Part shown: positions 32,528 to 40,672 of the stretch, piece by piece
Layout: each line of letters starts with the position of its first letter
Numbering within the stretch: the stretch's first letter is position 1
Assembly (NCBI GenBank): GCA_959600905.1
Contig: CAUGNO010000006.1
Span: 1-64,000 of the forward strand
Source: UMGS1975 sp959600905
GTDB lineage: Bacteria > Bacillota > Clostridia > Christensenellales > QAND01
Reading direction: 5' to 3'
DNA length: 64,000 nucleotides
Notes under the pieces: generated by a model
The model's database searches: none
What the model saw: the letters and a program-made list of their open reading frames with translations, nothing else
What the model was told of the DNA's origin: nothing
Position numbers and translations under genes: made by a program

Positions 32528-33796
32528 ATGGCAAACGACGAACGCATCAACCGCCCTGTCTGTTCTTTTTGCGGGAAACCGCAAGAACAGGTGCGCCGCC
32601 TGGTGGCAGGCCCTGGCGTATTCATCTGCGACGAGTGCATAGAGCTGTGCAGGGAGATCATCGAAGAGGATTATTCCGACGCTACCAACGTAGAGCTGGA
32701 AGAGCTGCCAAAGCCGCACGAAATGATGCGCATCCTCAACGAATATGTCATCGGACAGGACGAGGCCAAAAAGAATTTGGCTGTGGCGGTATACAACCAC
32801 TATAAGCGCATCACTGCGCCGCAGAAGGACAACGACGATGTGGAGCTGCAAAAGAGCAACATCGTTATGCTGGGGCCCACGGGCTGCGGCAAAACCATGT
32901 TGGCCCAAACGCTGGCCCGCATTTTGAACGTGCCGTTTGCCATTGCGGATGCCACCAGCCTCACGGAAGCCGGCTATGTGGGCGAGGATGTGGAAAATAT
33001 CCTCTTAAAGCTCATTCAGGCCGCGGATTACGATGTGGAGCGCGCGGAAAAGGGCATCATCTATATCGATGAGATCGACAAGATTGCCCGCAAGAGCGAA
33101 AACCCCAGCATCACCCGCGACGTATCCGGCGAGGGCGTACAGCAGGCGCTGCTCAAGATTTTGGAGGGCACAGTGGCCTCTGTGCCGCCGCAGGGCGGGC
33201 GTAAGCACCCGCAGCAGGAGTTTATCCAGATCGATACGACGAATGTGCTGTTCATCGTAGGCGGCGCGTTTGACGGCATCGATAAGATCATCGAAGAGCG
33301 CACCGGCAAAAAGACCATGGGCTTCGGGGCGGATATCCAGAGCAAAACGGAAAAGGAAATCGGCAATACGCTGATGCAGATTTTGCCGGAGGACCTTTTG
33401 AAATACGGCTTGATTCCGGAATTTGTCGGCCGCCTGCCGGTGGTAGTGACCCTGCATTCGCTGGATAAAAACGCGCTGGTCAGCATTCTGACAGAGCCGA
33501 AAAACGCGCTGGTCAAGCAGTACCAAAAGCTGCTGGCCATGGATGGTGTAGAGCTTAAGTTTACGCCGGATGCGCTGGAGGCGATTGCGGATAAGGCCAT
33601 CGAGCGCAAAACCGGCGCCCGCGGCCTGCGCGCCATTTTGGAAGAGACCATGCTGGATGTGATGTATGAGATCCCGTCCCGTGAGGATGTGGGCCTGTGC
33701 ACCATCACCAAGGAATGCGTTACGGAAAACAAACCGCCGCTGCTGACGCCTGCGCTGCCCAAAGAGGAACAAAAGGCGCTGGGCACGGCCAACTAA
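32528..33796 (+). CDS. clpX: Clp protease ATP-binding subunit ClpX
   Basis: AAA+ unfoldase of ClpXP, 422 residues. The N-terminal zinc-binding domain has CSFCGKPQEQVRRLVAGPGVFICDECIELC. Walker A is GPTGCGKT, Walker B IIYIDEIDKIA, sensor regions follow, and the pore loop region includes YVGEDVENIL. The IGF-loop area and GARGLRAILEETMLDVMYEIPS close the protein. The ATG at 32528 has AAAGGAGG upstream. A terminator follows the stop. Confidence 0.99.
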   Translation: MANDERINRPVCSFCGKPQEQVRRLVAGPGVFICDECIELCREIIEEDYSDATNVELEELPKPHEMMRILNEYVIGQDEAKKNLAVAVYNHYKRITAPQKDNDDVELQKSNIVMLGPTGCGKTMLAQTLARILNVPFAIADATSLTEAGYVGEDVENILLKLIQAADYDVERAEKGIIYIDEIDKIARKSENPSITRDVSGEGVQQALLKILEGTVASVPPQGGRKHPQQEFIQIDTTNVLFIVGGAFDGIDKIIEERTGKKTMGFGADIQSKTEKEIGNTLMQILPEDLLKYGLIPEFVGRLPVVVTLHSLDKNALVSILTEPKNALVKQYQKLLAMDGVELKFTPDALEAIADKAIERKTGARGLRAILEETMLDVMYEIPSREDVGLCTITKECVTENKPPLLTPALPKEEQKALGTAN

Positions 33797-33814
33797 ACGA
33801 CACAAAATAGTAAG

Positions 33815-33849
33815 AGAGCGAGAAATTTCTTCCTCGCTCTTTTTTTTTC
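33815..33849 (+). terminator. Intrinsic terminator of the tig-clpP-clpX operon
   Basis: AGAGCGAG (33815-33822) and CTCGCTCT (33833-33840) pair around a ten-base loop, followed by nine T. Confidence 0.9.
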
Positions 33850-33949
33850 TGCGCAATTCGGCAAAAGGCGACAAAGTTTGTGCCCATCCTATGGTTTGCT
33901 AAGGCAAGAGAAGGAGCTTTTCTTAAAATCGGCGGGGAAGGGGACACAC

Positions 33950-34540
33950 ATGCCGACTATATACGGATACATTCGAGTTTCTACCCGGGCGCAAAAGGAT
34001 GAAAGACAGTGGCTTTCGCTGCGGCAGGCCGGGGTGGAGAAACAGCATATCTTTGTGGACAAGGCCACGGGCAAGCACTTCAACAGGCCGGCCTACCGGA
34101 GGATGCTATGCCGGCTGCGGCCTGGCGATCTGCTTGTGGTGCAGAGCATAGACAGGCTGGGGCGCAATTATGAGGAGATGCTGCGCCAATGGAGGCTGCT
34201 GGTGGAGGAAAAGCAGGTGGATGTGCAGGTGCTGGATATGCCCTTGTTGGATACCCGGCGGCGCAAAAACGCGACCACGGCCCTGATGGCGGATATGCTG
34301 CTGCGATTGCTCAGCTATATGGCACAGGCAGAGCGGGAGGCCATCTGCAGCCGGCAGGCCCAAGGCATTGCCGCTGCCAAGGCCAGGGGCGTGCGCTTTG
34401 GCCGGCCGCGCCTGCCTGTGCCGGAAGGGTTTGAAGGGCTCAAAGCGCAGTGGGAGCAAGGGAAGATCTCTTCCCGCCAAGCGGCGCAGCAGCTGCATAT
34501 TTCGCATCAAACCTTTTTGCGCTGGGCCAAGGAGAAATGA
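33950..34540 (+). CDS. Solitary serine recombinase (resolvase family)
   Basis: A 196-residue resolvase/invertase-type recombinase. The N-terminal catalytic domain begins YGYIRVSTRAQKDERQ, with the nucleophile Ser in RVST. The Arg-rich middle has VVQSIDRLGRNYEEML, and the E-helix has AQAEREAICSRQAQGIAAAKARG.RFGRPR. The C-terminus is an HTH_7-type DNA-binding domain (GKISSRQAAQQLHISHQTFLRWAKEK). The ATG at 33950 sits behind GGGGAAGGGG. No transposase, cargo or obvious res site lies beside it, and it splits clpX from lon. Confidence 0.93.
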   Translation: MPTIYGYIRVSTRAQKDERQWLSLRQAGVEKQHIFVDKATGKHFNRPAYRRMLCRLRPGDLLVVQSIDRLGRNYEEMLRQWRLLVEEKQVDVQVLDMPLLDTRRRKNATTALMADMLLRLLSYMAQAEREAICSRQAQGIAAAKARGVRFGRPRLPVPEGFEGLKAQWEQGKISSRQAAQQLHISHQTFLRWAKEK

Positions 34541-34714
34541 GCGCTGCTCCATATGGCACGCTTTTTGTGACATGCGCATAGATGCGCAATCCATACGCCA
34601 GACGCATGCTTTTTCCTGCCTTGCGGCCTGGCCCAAAACCTATGAAATTTGGAACATTCTGGAAAATGCGGCAGGAGCATGACGAAAATGAAAAAAATTT
34701 TCAGTTTCCAACTA

Positions 34715-34741
34715 TTAGCACTCGCTATGGGGTAGTGCTAA
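34715..34741. promoter_or_regulatory. CIRCE element (HrcA operator) before lon
   Basis: TTAGCACTC (34715-34723), nine bases, and TAGTGCTAA (34733-34741). This differs from the CIRCE consensus TTAGCACTC-N9-GAGTGCTAA at one base. It overlaps the -35 region of the lon promoter, so HrcA should repress lon in unstressed cells. Confidence 0.9.
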
Positions 34742-34752
34742 CAAAAAAACTG

Positions 34753-34761
34753 TGTTATACT
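34753..34761 (+). promoter_or_regulatory. Extended -10 promoter of lon
   Basis: TGTTATACT is an extended -10 element 12 bases downstream of the CIRCE element and about 30 nt before the lon start. The -35 region would fall inside CIRCE. Confidence 0.65.
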
Positions 34762-34792
34762 ACAACCGAGATTAAATTAAAGGAGCATGATG

Positions 34793-37123
34793 ATGGAAAC
34801 AAACACATACCCGCTGCTGCCTTTGCGGGGCATCAATGCGTTTCCAAACCTTACGCTGCATTTCGATGTAGGGCGGGAAAAGTCCGTGCAGGCGTTGCGG
34901 GCTGCCCTGGAAAAAGAACAGAATCTGTTTTTGACCAGCCAAAAGGATATGGAAGTCTCCAACCCCGAAGAGGCAGATCTATACAGCATAGGAACCATGT
35001 GCAAGGTGCAGCAAGTGCTGGCCTTGCCGGGCGATCATATTAGAGTTTTGGTGGAAGGGCTATACCGTGCAAAGATCGTGCGCGTGTTGGAAACCGAGCC
35101 GTATATGCTCATTGAGGCCGAGCAGATCGAGCCGCAGCCCGAGCCGGATGCGCCTACCTTGGAACAGGAAGCTACCATGCGTGTGCTGCTGGATCTTGTA
35201 GAGCAATACGCTTCGCTGTCCGGCAAGCTGTCAAGCGAGGCGCTGACCCAGCTGGCAGAGATCAAACAGCCGGGACGCTTTACCGATAAGATCGCGCTGG
35301 AAACGCTGCTTCATACCGACCAGCGCCAGGCCATTTTGGAAACGGTGGAGGTAGGCGCCCGCATGGAATTGATGATGGGCATGCTAAAGCGCGAAATAGA
35401 CCTGCTGACCATGGAAAAGAAAATTCAGCAGCGCGTGCGGGTGGCGGTGGATAAATCACAAAAGGAATATTACCTGCGCGAGCAGATGAAGGCCATCCAG
35501 ACCGAGCTGGGCGATGAGGACTCCGCCAAGGAAATAGACGCGCTGCGCGCCAAGGCAGATAAGGTGCAGCTAAGCGAACAGGCGAGGGAAAAGGTGCATA
35601 AGGAAATAGACCGCCTGGCGCGCTTGTCGCAAAATTCGCCGGAGGCCGCCGTCTCTCAAACGTATATTGAGACCATCCTAGAACTGCCGTGGGGCGTTCG
35701 TACCGAGGATAATTTTGATTTGGACAATGCCCAGCGCACGCTGGATGATGAGCATTTCGGCCTGGATAAGGTGAAAGAGCGCATCATGGAGTACCTGGCC
35801 GTTTGCCAAAAGAAAAAGGACATCAAAGGGCCTATCCTCTGCTTTGTCGGCCCGCCGGGTACGGGAAAAACCAGCATTTCGCGCTCCATTGCACATGCCA
35901 TGGGCCGTAAATTCTGCCGGATGAGCCTGGGCGGCGTACGGGATGAGGCGGAGATCCGCGGACACCGCCGCACCTATATCGGCGCCATCCCGGGCGCGAT
36001 TTTGAACCATATCAAGCAGGCGGGTACGCAAAACCCCGTCTTCCTGCTGGATGAGATCGATAAGATGTCCAGCGATTTTAGGGGTGACCCTGCCAGCGCC
36101 ATGCTGGAGGTGCTGGATCCCGAACAGAACAAGACCTTCCGCGACCATTATCTGGAGCTGGATTTTGATCTATCGCATGTGTTGTTTATCACAACGGCCA
36201 ACAGCACCGATACCATTCCGCGCCCTTTGCTGGATCGCATGGAGGTCATCGAGGTTTCTTCCTACCTGGAGCAGGAAAAGCTGCAGATTGCAAAGCGTTA
36301 TCTCGTGCCAAAGCAGGCGAAGGAAAATGGCATCGCATCGGAAGAGATCGAGTTTACCGACGATGCGCTGCTCTCTATCATCCGCCATTACACCGCAGAG
36401 GCGGGTGTGCGCGGCCTGGAACGCCAGATTGCCACAGCCTGCCGAAAGGCTGTCAAACGCCTGGTAGGCGGCGAGAAAGCTCCTGTGCGCGTTGCCAAGG
36501 AGAACCTGGAGGCGTTTTTGGGGCCGGCGCGGTATTTCCACGATAAGGCGCAGCTGAAAAACAAGGTGGGCGTGGCCACCGGCTTGGCCTGGACGGCCAT
36601 CGGCGGCACGACGCTGCAAGTGGAGGTCTCAACGATGAAGGGCACCGGCCAACTGGAGCTGACCGGCCAGCTCGGCGATGTGATGAAAGAATCCGCCAAA
36701 ACGGCGGTAAGCTGCCTGCGCACACGCTATCAGGAATACAAACTGGATCCGGATTTTTATCAGCATTTGGATCTACACATCCATCTGCCGGAGGGCGCTA
36801 CGCCCAAGGACGGCCCCAGCGCTGGCGTAACGCTGGCTACGGCGGTATTAAGTGCGCTGACGGGGCGGCCCGTCAGGGGGGATATCGCCATGACCGGGGA
36901 GATCACGCTGCGCGGCCGTGTGCTGCCGGTGGGCGGCATCCGGGAAAAGCTGCTGGCAGCGCTTAGGGACGGCATCCATACCGTGCTGATCCCCAAGGAC
37001 TGTGTAAAGGACTTAAAGGAAATTCCGGAGGAACTGCTCAGCCAGATGCACTGCATTCCGGTGGAAACCATCGATGACGTGTTGAACGTCGCGCTTTTGG
37101 AGGAGACGGATGCTGCTAACTAA
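34793..37123 (+). CDS. lon: ATP-dependent protease Lon (LonA)
   Basis: Heat-shock AAA+ serine protease, 776 residues. Parts: N-terminal LAN domain (YPLLPLRGINAFPNLTLHFDVGREKS); a coiled-coil region; AAA+ module with Walker A GPPGTGKT, Walker B PVFLLDEIDKM and the LonA FRGDPASAMLEVLDPEQN stretch; and the protease domain with KDGPSAGVTLATAVLSALTG (catalytic Ser) and a Lys in GGIREKLLAA. Three in-frame ATGs open the reading frame at 34787, 34790 and 34793; the third is best spaced from AAGGAG. CIRCE control upstream. The end overlaps engB by 14 nt. Confidence 0.98.
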   Translation: METNTYPLLPLRGINAFPNLTLHFDVGREKSVQALRAALEKEQNLFLTSQKDMEVSNPEEADLYSIGTMCKVQQVLALPGDHIRVLVEGLYRAKIVRVLETEPYMLIEAEQIEPQPEPDAPTLEQEATMRVLLDLVEQYASLSGKLSSEALTQLAEIKQPGRFTDKIALETLLHTDQRQAILETVEVGARMELMMGMLKREIDLLTMEKKIQQRVRVAVDKSQKEYYLREQMKAIQTELGDEDSAKEIDALRAKADKVQLSEQAREKVHKEIDRLARLSQNSPEAAVSQTYIETILELPWGVRTEDNFDLDNAQRTLDDEHFGLDKVKERIMEYLAVCQKKKDIKGPILCFVGPPGTGKTSISRSIAHAMGRKFCRMSLGGVRDEAEIRGHRRTYIGAIPGAILNHIKQAGTQNPVFLLDEIDKMSSDFRGDPASAMLEVLDPEQNKTFRDHYLELDFDLSHVLFITTANSTDTIPRPLLDRMEVIEVSSYLEQEKLQIAKRYLVPKQAKENGIASEEIEFTDDALLSIIRHYTAEAGVRGLERQIATACRKAVKRLVGGEKAPVRVAKENLEAFLGPARYFHDKAQLKNKVGVATGLAWTAIGGTTLQVEVSTMKGTGQLELTGQLGDVMKESAKTAVSCLRTRYQEYKLDPDFYQHLDLHIHLPEGATPKDGPSAGVTLATAVLSALTGRPVRGDIAMTGEITLRGRVLPVGGIREKLLAALRDGIHTVLIPKDCVKDLKEIPEELLSQMHCIPVETIDDVLNVALLEETDAAN

Positions 37124-37694
37124 AACCAAGCTGGTTTCCACGGCGTACCGGCCGGGGCAATACGATCCACAGCCGCTGTGCGAAGTGGCGGTGGTGGGGC
37201 GCTCCAACGCAGGAAAAAGCAGCTTGATCAATACGATTTGCAACAATAAAAAGCTGGCGCGGGTTTCCTCCGCGCCGGGTAAGACGCGGTCCATCAATTT
37301 TTACGAGATGGATGGGGCGCTGATGCTGGTAGACCTGCCCGGTTACGGCTTTGCCAAGCGCAGCGGCCGCGAACGGGAGGATTGGGGGCGCCTGGTAGAC
37401 GATTATTTCGGGCGCAGCCAAACGCTGGGGCATTTGCTGCTGTTGTGCGATATCCGCCACGATGCCAGCCAGGGCGATCTGCAAATGGCGGAATGGCTTT
37501 TGCATTATCAGATTCCCTATACGCTGATTGCTACCAAGGCGGATAAGATTGCAAAGAGCAAGCGCAAGCCCATGGCGGCCAAGCTGGCAAAGCAGGTGGG
37601 GGCCGAACGCTTTCTCTGCTTTTCTTCCTTGGATGGCAGCGGCAAACAAGAGCTGGCCGCGCTATTGGAGCAGCTGGCACAACGCACCCTCTAA
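37110..37694 (+). CDS. engB: Ribosome biogenesis GTPase EngB (YsxC)
   Basis: GTPase needed for large-subunit assembly, 194 residues. Motifs: G1 GRSNAGKSS, the SAPGKTRSINF switch region, G3 DLPGYG, G4 TKADK and a C-terminal SSLDGSGK as G5. GGAGGAGACGG precedes the ATG, which lies inside the end of lon in another frame. The lon-engB pairing is the same as lonA-ysxC in Bacillus. A terminator follows. Confidence 0.98.
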   Translation: MLLTKTKLVSTAYRPGQYDPQPLCEVAVVGRSNAGKSSLINTICNNKKLARVSSAPGKTRSINFYEMDGALMLVDLPGYGFAKRSGREREDWGRLVDDYFGRSQTLGHLLLLCDIRHDASQGDLQMAEWLLHYQIPYTLIATKADKIAKSKRKPMAAKLAKQVGAERFLCFSSLDGSGKQELAALLEQLAQRTL

Positions 37695-37709
37695 CGAGCA
37701 AGATCATAG

Positions 37710-37740
37710 AAAAAAGAGGAATTGATTTTCCTCTTTTTTT
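37710..37740 (+). terminator. Intrinsic terminator after engB
   Basis: AAAAAGAGGAA and TTCCTCTTTTT pair around a short loop, followed by a T-run. Confidence 0.85.
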
Positions 37741-37805
37741 CTTTGGCTTGGTGCAGGCAAGCAAAAACAAAGCAAGCGTTTATAAAATTCATAGGAAATT
37801 TTATA

Positions 37806-37834
37806 TTGACAACGCGTGTAAAAACCACTATGTA
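37806..37834 (+). promoter_or_regulatory. Promoter of the zinc-ribbon/phosphoesterase pair
   Basis: TTGACA (37806-37811), a 17-nt spacer and TATGTA (37829-37834). It lies inside the longest open frame that begins at 37748, which argues that translation really starts downstream. Confidence 0.7.
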
Positions 37835-37882
37835 TATTACCGAGGAAATTCAAATATCGAATGCGTAGGAAGTGTTTATAGG

Positions 37883-38305
37883 TTGAAACTGGTAAAATGT
37901 CCCATTTGTGAACTCAATTATATGCCAACGGACGCCGAGATGTGCGACGTGTGCAGAAACGAGCGGAAAAAGAGCAAGAAAAAGGATGCGCCCGTCATTC
38001 AGATTTGTCCGGAATGCAATGAAAACCCCGTGGTGCCCGGTGAAGAATTTTGCGCGGCCTGCCTAAGGGAGCATAAGCGCTTGGAGGCCATTGAAAAGAT
38101 TGCCTTAAATCAGCAGGATGCGCTGGATGAAGAGGAAGAGGAGGCGCTGGAAGACGCGCTGGCCGCAGAGGAAGAGACGGAAGACCTGGATAAACTCGAC
38201 TTTGTGCAGGAGGATACCGACGACATCCCCGAGGAAGAGCTGGAGGATATGGAAGAGGAGCTCGGCCTGGACGACGAGGATGAAGAAGACGGGCTGGCCC
38301 TGTAA
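37883..38305 (+). CDS. Zinc-ribbon protein with acidic tail
   Basis: A 140-residue protein of unknown function. It starts KLVKCPICELNYMPTDAEMCDVCRNERKKSKKK, a zinc-ribbon of the CPICELNYM...CDVC type. A second possible metal site follows (CPECNENPVVPGEEFCAACLREH). From about residue 90 the sequence is very acidic (runs of Glu and Asp). The TTG at 37883 is chosen because a promoter lies upstream of it; AGGAAG ten bases earlier is a weak site. The stop shares one base with the next gene, so the two are coupled. Confidence 0.6.
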   Translation: MKLVKCPICELNYMPTDAEMCDVCRNERKKSKKKDAPVIQICPECNENPVVPGEEFCAACLREHKRLEAIEKIALNQQDALDEEEEEALEDALAAEEETEDLDKLDFVQEDTDDIPEEELEDMEEELGLDDEDEEDGLAL

Positions 38306-38994
38306 TGGCGGTATTTGCCATTGCCGATTTGCACCTTTCCCATGTGGATGAAAAGTCAATGGATATTTTTGGCCGGCATTGGAAAGGGCATTGGGACAAG
38401 ATACAGGAGGCCTGGCGCAGCCGGATCGGCGCTGAGGACCTGGTGCTGATCCCCGGAGACATCAGCTGGGCCATGCACATGCCGGAGGCCCAACCGGATC
38501 TGGACGCCATCGGACGCATGCCGGGGCAAAAGCTGATTTTGCGCGGCAATCACGACTATTGGTGGTCGTCGCTGACCCAGGTGCGCAGCGCGCTGCCGGA
38601 GGGCATGTATGCCCTGCAAAACGATTGCTTTGCCTACCGTGGGCAGGCGGTGTGCGGCGCCCGCGGCTGGGTGCAGGGCAACGCGGCCCAGGGGGAAAAG
38701 GACGCCAAGCTGCTGCGGCGCGAGGTGGGCCGGCTTCGCCTGTCGCTGCAAAGCGCGGCGGACAAAGGGCTGCCCATTGCGCTGGCAATGTTCCATTTCC
38801 CCCCGTTTGATGAAAAGCAAGCACCCAATGAAATCACAGCGCTGCTGCATGAATACGGCGTGCGGCGCGTGGTATACGGGCATCTGCACGGCAAGAGCCT
38901 GCAGCATGCGTTTGAAGGCACGCTGGACGGCATACAGTACGAGCTGGTGTCGTGCGATCATCTGAATTTTGCGCCAAAGCTCATCTTGCCCTAA
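38305..38994 (+). CDS. Metallophosphoesterase
   Basis: A 229-residue calcineurin-like phosphoesterase. Motifs in order: AIADLHLSH (D-x-H), LVLIPGDISWA (GD), LRGNHDYWW (GNHD), MFHFPPF (H) and VVYGHLHGKS (GHxH). Together they supply the two-metal site. It belongs to the soluble YkuE-like/TM_0119-type group with a YWW after GNHD; substrate unknown. TAATG coupling with the upstream zinc-ribbon gene suggests a shared task. Confidence 0.93.
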   Translation: MAVFAIADLHLSHVDEKSMDIFGRHWKGHWDKIQEAWRSRIGAEDLVLIPGDISWAMHMPEAQPDLDAIGRMPGQKLILRGNHDYWWSSLTQVRSALPEGMYALQNDCFAYRGQAVCGARGWVQGNAAQGEKDAKLLRREVGRLRLSLQSAADKGLPIALAMFHFPPFDEKQAPNEITALLHEYGVRRVVYGHLHGKSLQHAFEGTLDGIQYELVSCDHLNFAPKLILP

Positions 38995-38998
38995 AAAG

Positions 38999-39027
38999 AG
39001 AAGAGGACCCGAAAGGGTCTTTTTTTT
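38999..39027 (+). terminator. Intrinsic terminator
   Basis: GACCC-GAAA-GGGTC stem with A-rich sequence before and eight T after. Confidence 0.85.
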
Positions 39028-39172
39028 GTACACAGGAAGGGAAGGCAGGTGGCGCACGGTGGAGGCGGGTGGAGGGTAATTCCACTAAAAAGGCGAACAA
39101 ACGTTCCTCAAATCCCTATTTTGGATAGATTTACCAGCGATTTTGGGGCTGCTTCCCCTAAAAAATACAAAA

Positions 39173-39219
39173 AAAGTGGTCCAAAGTGGATTTTGGTGGT
39201 TGAAAGTGGATGGGAGGGG
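39173..39219. promoter_or_regulatory. MraZ-box array
   Basis: AAAGTGG occurs at 39173-39179, 39183-39189 and 39203-39209, TTGGTGG at 39193-39199, and a weaker GGAGGGG at 39213-39219. Starts are exactly 10 bp apart, as in known MraZ operators (GTGG repeats spaced by one helical turn). The array covers the -35 and spacer of the mraZ promoter, so MraZ should repress its own operon. Confidence 0.88.
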
Positions 39220-39228
39220 ATTTATAAT
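39200..39228 (+). promoter_or_regulatory. Promoter of the dcw operon
   Basis: TTGAAA (39200-39205), a 17-nt spacer and TATAAT (39223-39228), embedded in the MraZ boxes. Confidence 0.88.
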
Positions 39229-39256
39229 ACTAACATAAGGAAAGGAGGGGTTCCGT

Positions 39257-39715
39257 ATGGCCATGAGCCAGCTGACAGGCGAATTTTCACATACCATGGA
39301 TGCCAAGGGCAGGGTAAAAATGCCCGCAGCCTGGAATGAAGACCTGGGCAGCAAATTTATGGTGACACGCGGAACGGGCAATATGCTCTTTATCTTCTCC
39401 ATGCCTCAGTGGGAGGTATTTTCCCAAAAGCTGATGGCGCTTCCTTTGATGGACCCGAAAGCGCAGGCGCTGCGCCGCATCTTTGGCGCAGGCGCCAGCC
39501 CTTGTGAGCTGGATGCGCAGGGCCGCTTTGTGATCCCAAAGCAGCTGCGCACCTATGCCAAGCTGAAAAAAGACGTGGTCATCGCCGGGGCATTCACCTG
39601 GGGCGAAATTTGGGATGCCGAGGCTTGGAACGAGTATGAACAGCAATTTGCAGACGGCGCCGGCGACAGCTTTATGGAGCTGATGCAGTCTGCCACAGAG
39701 GCCTTCTCGATATGA
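39257..39715 (+). CDS. mraZ: Transcriptional regulator MraZ
   Basis: AbrB-fold regulator of the division and cell wall cluster, 152 residues. Two SpoVT/AbrB repeats are visible: GEFSHTMDAKGRVKMPAAW and ASPCELDAQGRFVIPKQLRTYA, each with the D-x-x-G-R motif that contacts DNA. AAAGGAGG precedes the ATG. It overlaps rsmH by ATGA. The box array just upstream is its own likely target. Confidence 0.97.
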   Translation: MAMSQLTGEFSHTMDAKGRVKMPAAWNEDLGSKFMVTRGTGNMLFIFSMPQWEVFSQKLMALPLMDPKAQALRRIFGAGASPCELDAQGRFVIPKQLRTYAKLKKDVVIAGAFTWGEIWDAEAWNEYEQQFADGAGDSFMELMQSATEAFSI

Positions 39716-40650
39716 CAAGCTACACCCACAAATCCGTATTGCTTATGCAAAGCGTAGACGCGCTGGCCCTTTCGCCCGGCTGCATCGCCGTCGACGGCAC
39801 CGTGGGGCTGGGCGGGCACAGCGAAGAGATCCTAAAGCGTGTACGCCCCAACGGCATTTTGATCGGGATAGACAGAGACAAAAACGCGCTCTTGATGGCA
39901 AAGCGCCGTCTGCCGGATGGGTTTATGCCCGTTCACGAAAACTTTTTCCACATGCCGCAGGTACTCCATTCCAACGGCATTCGGCAGGTAGACGGCATTT
40001 TGCTGGATCTGGGCGTTTCCTCCTATCAGCTGGACGAGCCCATGCGCGGGTTTTCCTACCAGCACGATGCGCCGCTGGATATGCGGATGGACGATACGCA
40101 GCTATATTCTGCGAAAAACGCCGTCAACGAGCTTTCCCGCGACGAACTGACCCGCATCCTCCGCGAATACGGAGAGGAAAAATGGGCGGCGCGCATTGCG
40201 CAGTTTATCGTAGAGCGCCGGGCCGAGCATCCCATTGAAACCACAGGGGCGCTGGTGGATGCCATCAAGGCTGCTGTGCCGAAAAGCGCCAGGCGTGACG
40301 GCCCGCATCCGGCAAAGCGTACCTTCCAGGCCCTCCGCATCTTTGTCAACGACGAGCTGGATGGCTTGGGACAGGCCCTGGAAAGCGCAGTGCAATGCTT
40401 AAAGCCTGGCGGGCGCATTGCCGTCATCACCTTTCATTCGCTGGAAGATAGAATCGTAAAACAGACCTTTGCCAGGCTGGCCAACCCCTGCACCTGCCCG
40501 CCGGGCACGCCGGTGTGCATCTGTGGAAAACAGCCGCAGGTAAAGGTCATCACCAAAAAGCCGATTTTGCCTACGGAAGAGGAATTGGAGAACAATCCGC
40601 GGGCCCGCAGCGCCAAATTGCGCGTGGCGGAAAGGCTGAAACAAGCATAA
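39712..40650 (+). CDS. rsmH: 16S rRNA (cytosine1402-N4)-methyltransferase RsmH
   Basis: SAM-dependent methyltransferase, also called MraW, 312 residues. Typical features: HKSVLLMQSVDAL at the start, VDGTVGLGGHSEEIL (SAM motif I), GIDRDKNALLMAKRRL, ILLDLGVSSYQLDEPMRGFSYQ...LDMRMD, and a C-terminal GRIAVITFHSLEDRIVKQTF followed by a Cys-rich CTCPPGTPVCICG. The ATG overlaps the mraZ stop. Confidence 0.98.
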   Translation: MTSYTHKSVLLMQSVDALALSPGCIAVDGTVGLGGHSEEILKRVRPNGILIGIDRDKNALLMAKRRLPDGFMPVHENFFHMPQVLHSNGIRQVDGILLDLGVSSYQLDEPMRGFSYQHDAPLDMRMDDTQLYSAKNAVNELSRDELTRILREYGEEKWAARIAQFIVERRAEHPIETTGALVDAIKAAVPKSARRDGPHPAKRTFQALRIFVNDELDGLGQALESAVQCLKPGGRIAVITFHSLEDRIVKQTFARLANPCTCPPGTPVCICGKQPQVKVITKKPILPTEEELENNPRARSAKLRVAERLKQA

Positions 40651-40672
40651 AGTCCTAAAGGATGTGAATACA

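Noticed and set aside
33950..34792. Transposon around the serine recombinase
   Set aside because: No terminal inverted repeats, target duplication, transposase or cargo gene could be seen on either side.
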